The position numbers were made by a program, and so were the translations under genes. Below, piece after piece: positions 23,801 through 31,354 of a DNA stretch of 64,000 nucleotides. The notes under the pieces are model-generated. The model was not told the DNA's origin and ran no database searches. It worked only from the letters and a program-made list of their open reading frames with translations. Position 1 is the stretch's first letter; every line of letters starts with the position of its first letter. Origin of the DNA: Lachnospira pectinoschiza (GTDB taxonomy: Bacteria > Bacillota > Clostridia > Lachnospirales > Lachnospiraceae); assembly GCF_900103815.1 (NCBI RefSeq), contig NZ_FNHZ01000001.1, positions 1 to 64,000 on the forward strand, in the 5' to 3' direction.

Positions 23801-26800
23801 ACGGTATTAATATTTACCTTGCAGGGGATTCAACAGTTAAGGATTACTCAGCAAATGGTATGTATAACAATGGCGTAGCTCAGAATGAGGGCTCATGGGG
23901 TGAATACCTTCAGAGTTATTTTGATTCAGATTATGTAAATGTAGTTAACTATGCAAATGGTGGTAGAAGTTCTAGAAACTTCATTAATGAAGGTTCTCTA
24001 GATAAGATTGCTGCTACAATTTCAGAAGGTGACTATTTATTCATTCAGTTTGGACATAATGACTGCGCTAATGGATCAGGTTATATTCAGGATAGATATG
24101 TTCCACTTGGAGAACCTGATGAAAATGGTATCTATCCAACAACAGCAGCTACAGAAGTTTCAACACCTTCATCTCTTGTAGATAGATATGGTGATACATA
24201 TTATTCATATGACTGTGGCGGAACATATAAGTGGTACTTATTACAGTATATTGAAGCTGCTAGAAATGCAGGTGCTACACCAGTATTAGTAACTCCAGTA
24301 TCAAGATTATACTTCACAGAAGAAGGAAAGATTAAGCCTCATCACGATTCAACTGATGAAACAACTAATACACAGGTTACAACTAATAATGCCTATGTAG
24401 AGGCTGTTAAGCAGTTAGGTGAAGAGCAGGGCGTATTAGTAATTGATGCATTTGAATTAACAAAGACTCTTTACGAAGAGACTTATGCAGCAGATAGCTC
24501 AGCAAGCAATGGTTCATCACCACTAGCAACTCAGTTGTTCTGTGCTGGTGATAAAACACATTCAAGCAAGCTTGGTGGATTCCTTTCAGCAGCTTTAATT
24601 GCAGAAGAAATTCAGAATGATAACCTTAACATTTCAACATATGTTAAGGAACCAACTCAGGTTTTAGGTGAAAAGGCTGATGGTACATTTGAATTCTCTG
24701 TAAATGGTAAGGGCGTTGTAACAACAACTTCAAGCTACTTTACATCACTTACTCAGTTAATGCTTGATAATATTGCTGCTAAGGCAGAAGAAATTGATAA
24801 TACAACACCAGAGACACCAGAAACACCGGAGACTCCAACAGAGCCAGAGACTCCAGCAGAGCCTGAAACACCTGCTGAAGAAGCTGATACAACACCACAT
24901 ACTTTATGGGTAGTTGGTGACTCAACAGTATCTTCATTTAATGATGCATATTATTATCCAAGATATGGCTATGGAACACAGTTATATAAGTACTTAACAT
25001 CTAATATAACAGTTCAGAACTTAGCTTTATCAGGTAGATCTTCAAAGAGTTATGTAAATGATAAGGAATACCAGACATTAATAAATGGTATGCAGGAAGG
25101 CGATTACCTTGTAATTGGCTTTGGTCATAACGACGAGAAGGCAGAAGCAGATAGATATACAAATCCAAACGGAGATTATAAAACAGAAGGTAGTTTCGCA
25201 AATTCACTTTACGAAAACTACATTAAGATTGCACAGGAAAAGGGCGTAACTGTAATTCTTTGTACACCAGTAGTAAGAAGAACAGCTACAGGAGACTGGT
25301 CAAATTCAAATCTTCATATTACATCTACATCAGGTGAATATGAGGGTGGCAATTACGCACAGGCAATTAGAGATTTAGGTAAGGATTTAGGAATTACTGT
25401 TGTTGATATGACAACACTTACTAAGAACTTATATGACGAACTTGGTGCTAGTGAAACACTTTACTTACATGCTTGGAATTCATCAAGTGAGTCATCAGTA
25501 GATAATACACATGCTAATATCTACGGTGCAACATATTGGGCTTACCTTTTAACACAGGCTGTTAAGGAAACAGATAATAGCTTAGCTAAGTATATTGTTT
25601 TTGCACAGGCTCCAACTAAGGCAGATACTTTAGTAGTAAACCCAGAATACACAGAAGCTGACTACACACCAATTGCTGAAGGAACAAGCTCAAGCATTTG
25701 GAAAAATGTAGGCATTTGGAGCGGTTCAGTATTTGGTAATGTAGGTGGAACAGATAAGATTTCAACAGATAACTTCGCATTAGAAGAAGTTAACGGTGGA
25801 GTAAGAATTGCTGCCTTAAATGGTAATGGTAAGATTGCTTCAACAGTTGATGGACTTGCAATGTACTACTATAAGATTCCAGTAGGATCTACATTTACAT
25901 TAACAGCAACTGCTACAGTTAATTCTATTAAGCAAAATGATCAGGTATCCTTTGGTTTAATGGCAAGAGATGACATGTATCTTGATACATCACTTTCTGA
26001 TGCATTAGGTGATTATGTTGCAGCTGGTCCTTTAAAGATTACAAAGGGTTCTAGCATGTGGAACTGCTTCGCTAGAAAGTCAGGCGTACTTACAAGCGGT
26101 GGTGCTTGTGAAAACTACACAGCTATTAACGCTGGAGATAGCTTTGATCTTAAGATTCAGAGCAACTCAGATGGATATGCTTGTACATTCGGTAATGAAA
26201 CAGCAGTTACAGGCGGATTTGATTTCGCTTTAACTAAGGTAGATTCAGATTACGTATATGTTGGTATGTTTGTAGCAAGACAGGCAGATGTAACATTTAC
26301 AAATATTAAGTTAGTAGTTGATGGAGTAGAAGTTTACCCAGCTAATGCTTCAGAAGAACCAACAGAACCATCTACAGAAGAGCCATCAACAGAAGAACCA
26401 ACAGAACCTTCAACAGAAGAGCCTTCAACAGAGGAGCCTTCAACAGAGGAACCTTCAACAGAAACTCCTTCAGAAGATCCTTCAGAAGAAGTGGCAGCAG
26501 ACGAAGATACAATCTTTGAAATGCTTGAAGGTGCTAACCAGACAGTAAATGTTGGTGACAAGGTTGATGTAGTACTTAGATCAGAAGCTGACTTCTCACT
26601 CTTTAAGGGTGTATCAGTAGACGGCGTAGTAATTGATCCTTCAAACTACACAGCTAAGGCTGGTTCAACAATTATTACATTAAATGCTGATTATGTAGCA
26701 TCATTATCATCAGGTAATCATGAAGTAAGAATTCTTTCAGAAGGCGGTTATGCTAGTGCAACATTAGTTGTTAGTGGCGAAATTGCTACTGAAGAAATTA

Positions 26801-27006
26801 ATAAAGAGACAACAGAAGTTGCAGCTGACACAGCTGTAGTTTCAGGAGAAATCGCAGCAGATACAGATGTAGTTGCAGCAGATGCTTCAGAAGTTTCAAC
26901 AACAGATAAGAATACTGCAGATGCTAACAGCTTAGCTGTATTTATCATCATTGCAATGTTATCAGCTATGACACTTGCAGTTGTTTCAAAGAAGAGAGAG
27001 TTCTAA
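20869..27006 (+). CDS. Pectin methylesterase with two SGNH acetylesterase domains
   Basis: A 2045-aa secreted, surface-held enzyme that strips methyl and probably acetyl groups from pectin. Signal peptide: residues 1-36, ending FANA. Then a beta-rich region (about 40-220), Ig/CarboxypepD-like repeats (225-480), a CE8 pectin methylesterase (about 488-845; GSQDTLY with D684, NTDYIFG with D707, LGRPW with R769), SGNH/CE12 domain 1 (about 980-1270; GDST S988, GGR, GHND, D1228-H1231), a Pro/Thr/Glu linker (1311-1342), SGNH domain 2 (1345-1590; S1352, GHND, D1545-H1548), a jelly-roll-like domain (1605-1825), a TEEPS repeat linker (1828-1877), an X2-like Ig domain (1881-1970), and a C-terminal hydrophobic segment ending KKREF. 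No LPXTG is seen. AGGGAGGA precedes the ATG. Confidence 0.93.
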   Translation: MKHRSKKSLIRRIGSSVCAALMAVTTVFGSVSFANAETTSQTSSSKIEVWDFGGVEESGSNYTNYISTDFWDNYGDLGSNGKFASTTSYSWGDLTLYYNGNDRVYYSGSKNAGSSALATTSYSDGYTANGMYYANGTGGEARRYIEIKNVEAGEKIIVYMAASNGASSTLYFTYEGEDASQNDTASFTNKGAKYEFIAQYDGNYKIYTDGSAGKPIYNRVVRVPGVAVTGQLDLQGADISDYSLNFTCTSTGATTVATVNSDGTFSVCLAADEEYTASLSGAQGFGPTNDSKLVTTTMDEALTGKSNVVIKIEPKSVFQYTGKITGFDSNYDLSKFAVVMEADEDSLADDVTLDIADDGSFSATLEPDVKYSATLYGVNDYEILSGGQVESSEAVNEDIVVGKKALYNVTGNFTGNGSTVPTSIKFINVDDSYEYVGKISNNGYSVSLRDGSYSLEVEIDGYRTTTHVVVNGADVSKDIMFVSTQAKDAISLVSDIYVGYEDKGSLNYNTVNEAVEAASLMNPSSEEERVTIHIAPGTYREQVVVSTPYISFVNDSNEEVLLTWYYGIGYKYYSVDSTGFYNEEDAYDKYDKNTAAKWGASVYVNGKATGFRASGITFEASFNRYITDEELEDGVEVSGLESIRFERKYGADVTSKTATERATAFAVEATNVELVDCSFLGSQDTLYTGNTNANLYFLNCHIEGNTDYIFGDGNCVFDACDLCFYGYSTGSVGGYITAMKPNSTAGYLFRNCTISANDDLTVTKGYLGRPWGENANVTFLNTKVEGDLILDEGWTQMSGHQPEAANYKEYNTVYTDGSAVDLSKRVTGVIDEATAKTISVSDYFGDWIPASYVTETATVSFVTVPYVVDNGDINAPYPGHTLTAAYDLGDNMAADASVIRWYLVSDDGSEELVKTATATSDVTYQISKDAVGKHVKLVVEPQTISGNVGEAMSYTVEAFVRDGYEDPTGAVTDPTIGDGINIYLAGDSTVKDYSANGMYNNGVAQNEGSWGEYLQSYFDSDYVNVVNYANGGRSSRNFINEGSLDKIAATISEGDYLFIQFGHNDCANGSGYIQDRYVPLGEPDENGIYPTTAATEVSTPSSLVDRYGDTYYSYDCGGTYKWYLLQYIEAARNAGATPVLVTPVSRLYFTEEGKIKPHHDSTDETTNTQVTTNNAYVEAVKQLGEEQGVLVIDAFELTKTLYEETYAADSSASNGSSPLATQLFCAGDKTHSSKLGGFLSAALIAEEIQNDNLNISTYVKEPTQVLGEKADGTFEFSVNGKGVVTTTSSYFTSLTQLMLDNIAAKAEEIDNTTPETPETPETPTEPETPAEPETPAEEADTTPHTLWVVGDSTVSSFNDAYYYPRYGYGTQLYKYLTSNITVQNLALSGRSSKSYVNDKEYQTLINGMQEGDYLVIGFGHNDEKAEADRYTNPNGDYKTEGSFANSLYENYIKIAQEKGVTVILCTPVVRRTATGDWSNSNLHITSTSGEYEGGNYAQAIRDLGKDLGITVVDMTTLTKNLYDELGASETLYLHAWNSSSESSVDNTHANIYGATYWAYLLTQAVKETDNSLAKYIVFAQAPTKADTLVVNPEYTEADYTPIAEGTSSSIWKNVGIWSGSVFGNVGGTDKISTDNFALEEVNGGVRIAALNGNGKIASTVDGLAMYYYKIPVGSTFTLTATATVNSIKQNDQVSFGLMARDDMYLDTSLSDALGDYVAAGPLKITKGSSMWNCFARKSGVLTSGGACENYTAINAGDSFDLKIQSNSDGYACTFGNETAVTGGFDFALTKVDSDYVYVGMFVARQADVTFTNIKLVVDGVEVYPANASEEPTEPSTEEPSTEEPTEPSTEEPSTEEPSTEEPSTETPSEDPSEEVAADEDTIFEMLEGANQTVNVGDKVDVVLRSEADFSLFKGVSVDGVVIDPSNYTAKAGSTIITLNADYVASLSSGNHEVRILSEGGYASATLVVSGEIATEEINKETTEVAADTAVVSGEIAADTDVVAADASEVSTTDKNTADANSLAVFIIIAMLSAMTLAVVSKKREF
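26348..26490 (+). repeat. Coding minisatellite (TEEPS linker)
   Basis: In-frame repeats of ACAGAAGAGCCTTCA-type units encode the EEPST linker of the pectinase. Such tracts change length easily by slippage. Confidence 0.8.
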
Positions 27007-27114
27007 GATAACTTAGAACAGGGTTCTAAATTGGTTTAGGACCTACTAGAATGGAGACAAAGTAATAATTTTTATTGCTATATCTCATATAAAACTATAG
27101 ACAACAACGGGAGT

Positions 27115-27146
27115 AGTCGCTTGCTTTATGCAGGCGGCTATTTTCG
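27115..27146 (+). terminator. Terminator of the pectinase gene
   Basis: TAGTCGCTTGC (27115-27125) pairs with GCAGGCGGCTA (27131-27141) through G-U pairs, followed by TTTTCGTT. Confidence 0.65.
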
Positions 27147-27234
27147 TTAATCAACCTTTTGTTGGTTTAATTTCAAAATCAAGTATGCTATACTTAGTGA
27201 GATTGTGTATTTATGCAAGAAAGAAGGATTTAGT

Positions 27235-27480
27235 ATGGTATATAGGACTAAAGGAGTCTGTTCTAGACAGATACATTTTGAAGTGAAAAATGGAAAAGTT
27301 TGTGATGTGGAATTCCTAGGCGGTTGTGACGGTAATACACAGGGTGTTTCACGATTAGTCGAAGGAATGGATATAGACGAAGCAATCAAGAGATTAAAAG
27401 GTATCGATTGCGGTGGAAAAGGAACATCTTGCCCTGATCAGTTGGCAACTGCTCTTTTACAGTATAAGGAGGAAGTTTAA
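27235..27480 (+). CDS. TSCPD domain protein
   Basis: An 81-aa protein consisting of a TSCPD domain, the module that also ends class II ribonucleotide reductases and carries conserved cysteines. Visible: GVCSRQI, FLGGCDGNTQGVSRLVEGM, CGGKGTSCPDQL. Stand-alone TSCPD proteins are common in Clostridia; their role is unknown, with metal or redox chemistry suspected from the cysteines. The start MVYRTKGVC follows AAGGATT; an upstream in-frame ATG at 27205 has no RBS. Its RBS-rich tail (AAGGAGGAAG) serves murG, whose GTG begins 2 bp after the stop, so the two are co-transcribed. Confidence 0.85.
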   Translation: MVYRTKGVCSRQIHFEVKNGKVCDVEFLGGCDGNTQGVSRLVEGMDIDEAIKRLKGIDCGGKGTSCPDQLATALLQYKEEV

Positions 27481-27482
27481 AA

Positions 27483-28565
27483 GTGAAGAAGATTGTACTT
27501 ACAGGCGGCGGAACTGCAGGACACGTTACACCTAATATTGCTTTAATGCCATCATTAGTTGAGGCAGGTTATGAGATTGAATACATCGGTTCTTACAATG
27601 GAATTGAGAAACAGTTAATTGAAGCGGAAAATGTTAAATATCACGGAATTTCATCAGGTAAATTAAGAAGATATTTAAGCGCTAAGAATATATCAGATAT
27701 CTTTAGAGTTCTTAAAGGTATAGTTCAAGCTAATAGACAGTTAAGAAAGATTAAGCCGGATGTGGTATTTTCTAAAGGCGGCTTTGTATCTGTACCAGTT
27801 GTGCTTGCAGCAGGACATAGACATATTCCTGTAATTATACACGAATCAGACATGACTCCAGGTCTTGCCAATAGAATAGCAATGAAGAAGGCCACAGCCA
27901 TTTGCTGTAACTTCCCAGAGACAGTTAAGTACCTTCCAGAAGGAAAGGCACATTTAACAGGCTCACCAATAAGACAGGAATTACTTAAGGGTAGCAAGGA
28001 AGCTGGTCGTAAGCTTTGCGGTTTTAATGAAGAGAAGCCAATCGTTTTGGTAGTTGGTGGAAGTACAGGCGCTAAGCACGTTAATGAGGCTATTTACGAC
28101 ATTTTACCAGAACTACTTGAGAACTATCAGGTGTGTCATCTATGCGGTAAGGGTAAGAAAGAAAGCAAGTATGAGACATTACCAGGTTATAGACAGTTTG
28201 AATACATTAGCGAGGAGATGAAAGACCTCTTTGCTATGGCAGATATTGTGGTATCAAGAGCAGGTGCTAATGCTATTTGCGAATTGTTAGCCCTTAAGAA
28301 GCCTAACCTTTTAATCCCTTTATCAGCTAAGGCAAGTAGAGGTGATCAGATTCTTAATGCTAAGTCCTTTAAGGAACATGGTTACTCATTAGTATTAGAT
28401 GAGGACGATTTAATTAAAGATGATAAGATTCAGGGTGCTCTATTACTTGAACAGATCAATAAATTATATGAGAATAGAGAAGAATTCATAAAGACAATGG
28501 GAGAAAGCAAGCAGGCGGATTCCATTTCAACTATTATTGAATTAATTAAGAAGTATTCTAAATAA
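27483..28565 (+). CDS. murG: UDP-GlcNAc:lipid-I GlcNAc transferase (MurG)
   Basis: Converts lipid I to lipid II on the inner membrane face in peptidoglycan synthesis. The 360-aa length fits. Motifs: TGGGTAGHVTPNIAL (residues 7-21, glycine-rich lipid-I loop), FSKGGFVSVPVVLAA (about 96), HESDMTPGLANR, VVGGSTGAKHVN (about 188), and the UDP-GlcNAc site SRAGANAICELLALKKPNLLIPL (about residues 258-280). It starts at GTG with the RBS inside the preceding TSCPD gene. Its location outside a dcw cluster is unusual compared with Bacillus but frequent in Lachnospiraceae; this may be one of two copies. Confidence 0.95.
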   Translation: MKKIVLTGGGTAGHVTPNIALMPSLVEAGYEIEYIGSYNGIEKQLIEAENVKYHGISSGKLRRYLSAKNISDIFRVLKGIVQANRQLRKIKPDVVFSKGGFVSVPVVLAAGHRHIPVIIHESDMTPGLANRIAMKKATAICCNFPETVKYLPEGKAHLTGSPIRQELLKGSKEAGRKLCGFNEEKPIVLVVGGSTGAKHVNEAIYDILPELLENYQVCHLCGKGKKESKYETLPGYRQFEYISEEMKDLFAMADIVVSRAGANAICELLALKKPNLLIPLSAKASRGDQILNAKSFKEHGYSLVLDEDDLIKDDKIQGALLLEQINKLYENREEFIKTMGESKQADSISTIIELIKKYSK

Positions 28566-28598
28566 TAGCTTTTAGTAACATTTTTTGACAGAGGAAAA

Positions 28599-28609
28599 TG
28601 TGTTATAAT
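28599..28609 (+). promoter_or_regulatory. Extended -10 promoter of mtnN
   Basis: TGTGTTATAAT: TATAAT (28604-28609) preceded by TGT. A TTGACA lies too close (13 bp) to be a normal -35. Confidence 0.5.
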
Positions 28610-28699
28610 AAATAAAGTCTATTATTAGAATGAAATGAAAACAATCGATTATTATATAAGAGATTAGAAAATTAATAACAAAAGGAGGCATGCTGCCCT

Positions 28700-29392
28700 A
28701 TGATAGGAATTATTGGCGCAATGGATGAAGAAGTTGAGCAGATTGTAGCTGCAATGGACATTACAAAGGAAGAGTCTAAAGCAGGTATGAATTTCAGAGC
28801 TGGAACATTAAACGGAAAGGAAGTTTGTGTTGTACGTTCAGGAATTGGTAAATGTAATGCTGCAGCTTGTACTCAGATTTTAGTAGATGATTTTAAAGCA
28901 GATTACGTAATTAATACAGGAATTGCAGGCTCATTAAATGCAAAGATTGATATCGCTGATATCGTTATTTCAAGTGATGTACTACATCATGATGTAGATG
29001 CAACAGGTTTTGGTTATGAACTAGGACAGATTCCAAGAATGGATACACTTTCTTTTAAGGCAGATGAAAGATTAGTAAAGCTTGCAAGTGAAGCAGTTGC
29101 TAAGGTTTTACCTGAAATTAAAGGATATGTTGGTAGAGTAGTATCTGGTGATCAGTTCGTTTCTGATAAAGAAGTAAAGGAAAGAATTGAATCAACATTT
29201 CATGGCTACTGTACAGAGATGGAAGGTGCTGCAATAGCACAGGTTTCATATATCAATAAGGTTCCATTCCTTATTCTTAGAGCTATTTCAGATAAGGCAG
29301 ATGATTCAGCAACAGTTGATTATCCAACATTTGAAAAGCAGGCAATTGCTAATTCAGTTAAGTTATTAAAGGAATTAGTAGCTAATATTTAA
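28700..29392 (+). CDS. mtnN: 5'-methylthioadenosine/S-adenosylhomocysteine nucleosidase
   Basis: Cleaves adenine from MTA and SAH, recycling by-products of SAM-dependent methylation and polyamine synthesis. A 230-aa cytoplasmic nucleosidase of the PNP/UDP family. Motifs: MIGIIGAMDEEVEQI (Glu12-type catalytic region), VRSGIGKCNAA, NTGIAGSLN, SGDQFVSDK, CTEMEGAAIAQV (ribose-binding Met-Glu), and LRAISDKAD with the catalytic Asp. RBS AGGAGG stands 10 nt upstream, slightly long. It has its own promoter and ends at a GC-rich terminator followed by a palindrome cluster. Confidence 0.96.
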   Translation: MIGIIGAMDEEVEQIVAAMDITKEESKAGMNFRAGTLNGKEVCVVRSGIGKCNAAACTQILVDDFKADYVINTGIAGSLNAKIDIADIVISSDVLHHDVDATGFGYELGQIPRMDTLSFKADERLVKLASEAVAKVLPEIKGYVGRVVSGDQFVSDKEVKERIESTFHGYCTEMEGAAIAQVSYINKVPFLILRAISDKADDSATVDYPTFEKQAIANSVKLLKELVANI

Positions 29393-29397
29393 CATTT

Positions 29398-29429
29398 AAT
29401 CCGTCGCAATTTTGCGGCGGATTTTTTAA
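29398..29429 (+). terminator. Terminator of mtnN
   Basis: AATCCGTCGCAA (29398-29409) pairs with TTGCGGCGGATT (29412-29423), then TTTTAA. Confidence 0.8.
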
Positions 29430-29552
29430 CTCAGTCGGAGTACAAGCTCCGACTGAGTTAAACGCTCCGCGAGGATGCGCACGGATTCGGACAGGAATTT
29501 GTCTGCTTAAGCAGACCCGAATCCGACGCGCAAGACTCGCGAGCGAGTCTTG
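29428..29552. repeat. Cluster of three GC-rich palindromes
   Basis: Three consecutive hairpins: a perfect 13-bp stem (29428-29440/29447-29459); a long compound stem 29476-29532 with TGCGC, CGGATTCGG and GTCTGC arms around a TTAA loop; and a perfect 10-bp palindrome CAAGACTCGC/GCGAGTCTTG (29531-29552). Composition is far more GC-rich than the genes. None is followed by a T-run in the + direction, so they are not simple terminators; they would be the 5' leader of the next gene if transcribed. Confidence 0.75.
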
Positions 29553-29575
29553 ATGAATATAAAAGAGGAAATGAA

Positions 29576-30259
29576 ATGAGATCATTAGCAAGTAGACTTA
29601 CAAAACAAGAACAGATGTCAGAGGCTTTAATTGTGGGGCTTTTTCTAGCGTTTTCAGGGGGTTTTCAAGATGCTTATACATATATTTTAAGAGGAAATGT
29701 ATTTGCCAACGCCCAGACAGGAAACATTGTACTTATGAGTACACATTTTATGAAAAATGAGCATATATATGCACTTAAGTACCTAGTCCCATTAGTGGCC
29801 TTTGCCCTTGGCGTATTTATAGCAGAGCAAATTGGCTTTAAGTTTAAATACTCTAAAAAAGTGCATTGGAGACAAATTGTACTATTAATAGAAATCATAA
29901 TACTTTTTGCAGTAGGCTTTATGCCTTTAAAATATAATATTTTAGCTAATTCTTTAGTGTCTCTAGCTTGTGCAATGCAGGTTCAGGCTTTTAGAAAAGT
30001 AAGTGGCAATGCTTATGCAACAACAATGTGTATAGGAAATTTACGAAGTGGAATGGCGGCATTATCAGCGTTTACAAGAACAAGAAAAAGAGAAACTCTA
30101 AAAAAAGCAGCATATTATTTTATCGTAATCTTTATTTTTGCAATAGGTGCAGGAATTGGTGGAACATTTTCAAAAGACATAGGAATTCATGCTATATGGA
30201 TAAGTTGTGCATTCTTGATTGTAGCTATAGGACTTATGGCCATGGAGATTAGGAAATAA
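29576..30259 (+). CDS. YoaK family (DUF1275) membrane protein
   Basis: A 227-aa DUF1275 protein with six hydrophobic segments. The family signature GLFLAFSGGFQDAYTYILRGNVFANAQTGNIVLM lies at residues 21-54. Other segments: LVPLVAFALGVFIAEQI, IVLLIEIIILFAVGFMPL, and AYYFIVIFIFAIGAGIGG near the end. Function is unknown; some relatives are annotated as transporters without proof. RBS AGAGGAAATGA precedes the ATG. It lies directly behind the palindrome cluster, which would be its leader. Confidence 0.85.
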   Translation: MRSLASRLTKQEQMSEALIVGLFLAFSGGFQDAYTYILRGNVFANAQTGNIVLMSTHFMKNEHIYALKYLVPLVAFALGVFIAEQIGFKFKYSKKVHWRQIVLLIEIIILFAVGFMPLKYNILANSLVSLACAMQVQAFRKVSGNAYATTMCIGNLRSGMAALSAFTRTRKRETLKKAAYYFIVIFIFAIGAGIGGTFSKDIGIHAIWISCAFLIVAIGLMAMEIRK

Positions 30260-30344
30260 GGGCTAATTGACAGGTATATCAAAAAGATGCAATGTATAAT
30301 TAAAGAAACAATCAAACAAATATATTGGATTGGAGGGCGAGAAT

Positions 30345-30683
30345 ATGGAGATAAAAGATTTAGTTCATAAAAAATATGCTCTGATAGTTGTACTTATTTT
30401 GACATTAATTGTAGTCTTTAATAGGATAACTAGTCCTGTGAATTTAATTATATACACAATAGGTTTTGTGGGTATTGCGTTAATTGAATTTTTTTGGTGT
30501 AAAAAAGAGCCTTTATATAAATCGTTTTTTGAAGGATATACTACAATTGCAATATGTATGATAGTAATTTCTATAATTAATGTATTGTTAAATTTACATA
30601 TAGCAATTATTATAGGAATGATTGTTTTAGCATTTTTATTGTCATTGTATGTATATTTGAACAAGAGTAGAGCATATAAATAG
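30345..30683 (+). CDS. Small membrane protein, hypothetical
   Basis: An unrecognised 112-aa protein with four hydrophobic segments (ALIVVLILTLIVVF, LIIYTIGFVGIALIEFFW, TIAICMIVISIINVLL, IAIIIGMIVLAFLLSLYVYL) and a basic tail. The ATG at 30345 is taken because GGAGGG precedes it by 7 nt; an in-frame TTG upstream is ignored. It is followed by a bidirectional terminator shared with the XRE regulator gene. Low-GC, AT-rich codons compared with its neighbours. No function is proposed. Confidence 0.6.
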   Translation: MEIKDLVHKKYALIVVLILTLIVVFNRITSPVNLIIYTIGFVGIALIEFFWCKKEPLYKSFFEGYTTIAICMIVISIINVLLNLHIAIIIGMIVLAFLLSLYVYLNKSRAYK

Positions 30684-30708
30684 ATATTTAGTAATAATTA
30701 AAATAGAA

Positions 30709-30743
30709 AAAATCAAGTCTCGTTCATGAGACTTGATTTTTTG
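30709..30743. terminator. Bidirectional terminator
   Basis: A 13-bp perfect stem (30709-30721/30728-30740) flanked by A-run and T-run between converging genes. Confidence 0.85.
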
Positions 30744-30744
30744 T

Positions 30745-31194
30745 TTATAGTAGAAGTAAGCTTTCATCTTGTGTCAAATCATATATTTCTTGGTTAATAG
30801 AATTAATATCATAATTGTCATGTAAAAGGTGAGATATAACGCAAAAATCTCGAGGATTTTTTGGATCTAAACTTCCTTTGTTAATTAGTCTAAGAGCTTT
30901 ATTAGCTTCCTTTACATCCATATGAGCAGAAACAATTAAAGCTAGTATTTTGTTTTTTGAGGGATTTGTTTTTTTACCATTTATTATATCGTAAGCATAG
31001 CTTTTAGCTAGACCTGAATTTAATCTCGCATCATTTAGGCTAATATTCTTTTTTGCTAAAATGTCATTATAATATTGACTAAAACTTAGCTCTTGTCCTT
31101 TAACATAGCTTAGATAATCTTGTAAATCTTTTGGATTATTGACGGATTCTAAGTAATTAAGTAACTCGACTGTATCCTTTTGATTGTTTGCCAT
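30745..31194 (-). CDS. XRE-like helix-turn-helix regulator
   Basis: A 149-aa HTH protein. The DNA-binding helices lie about residues 60-100: ISLNDARLNSGLAKSYAYDIINGKKTNPSKNKILALIVSAH, a cro/C1-type arrangement preceded by a helical N-terminus. The C-terminus (DPKNPRDFCVISHLLHDNYDINSINQEIYDL) is an extra helical part seen in Lachnospiraceae regulators that sit beside Ser/Thr kinases. GGGGAGGG precedes the ATG chosen; the longer frame to 31224 lacks an RBS. Divergent from the kinase gene, with a 17-bp dyad between them, so it probably controls the kinase and may be phosphorylated by it; the latter is inference. Confidence 0.7.
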   Translation of the reverse strand: MANNQKDTVELLNYLESVNNPKDLQDYLSYVKGQELSFSQYYNDILAKKNISLNDARLNSGLAKSYAYDIINGKKTNPSKNKILALIVSAHMDVKEANKALRLINKGSLDPKNPRDFCVISHLLHDNYDINSINQEIYDLTQDESLLLL

Positions 31195-31246
31195 AATACC
31201 CTCCCCATGATCATGATAAAACATTATCCTTTAGCAAAATAAAGTG

Positions 31247-31263
31247 CCATCAAATATTGATGG
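31247..31263. promoter_or_regulatory. Operator-like dyad between XRE and kinase genes
   Basis: CCATCAA-ATA-TTGATGG, a perfect 7-bp dyad overlapping the -35 of the kinase promoter. Likely site for the divergent HTH regulator (inference). Confidence 0.5.
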
Positions 31264-31284
31264 ACACTAGATTTATGATATAAT
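31257..31284 (+). promoter_or_regulatory. Promoter of the Ser/Thr kinase gene
   Basis: TTGATG (31257-31262), 16-bp spacer, extended -10 TGATATAAT (TATAAT 31279-31284). Confidence 0.6.
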
Positions 31285-31354
31285 ATTTTAGGTATAAATA
31301 AAAGTATCTCTAAGGGATATTTTGGGATTAATTATTAGATAACAAAGAGGAATT

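Noticed and set aside
26334..26951. Frames opposite or out of phase with the TEEPS linker
   Set aside because: They are shadows of a repetitive coding region and carry no RBS.
28575..28609. TTGACA/TATAAT pair before mtnN as a normal promoter
   Set aside because: The spacer is only 13 bp; the extended -10 alone is the better reading.
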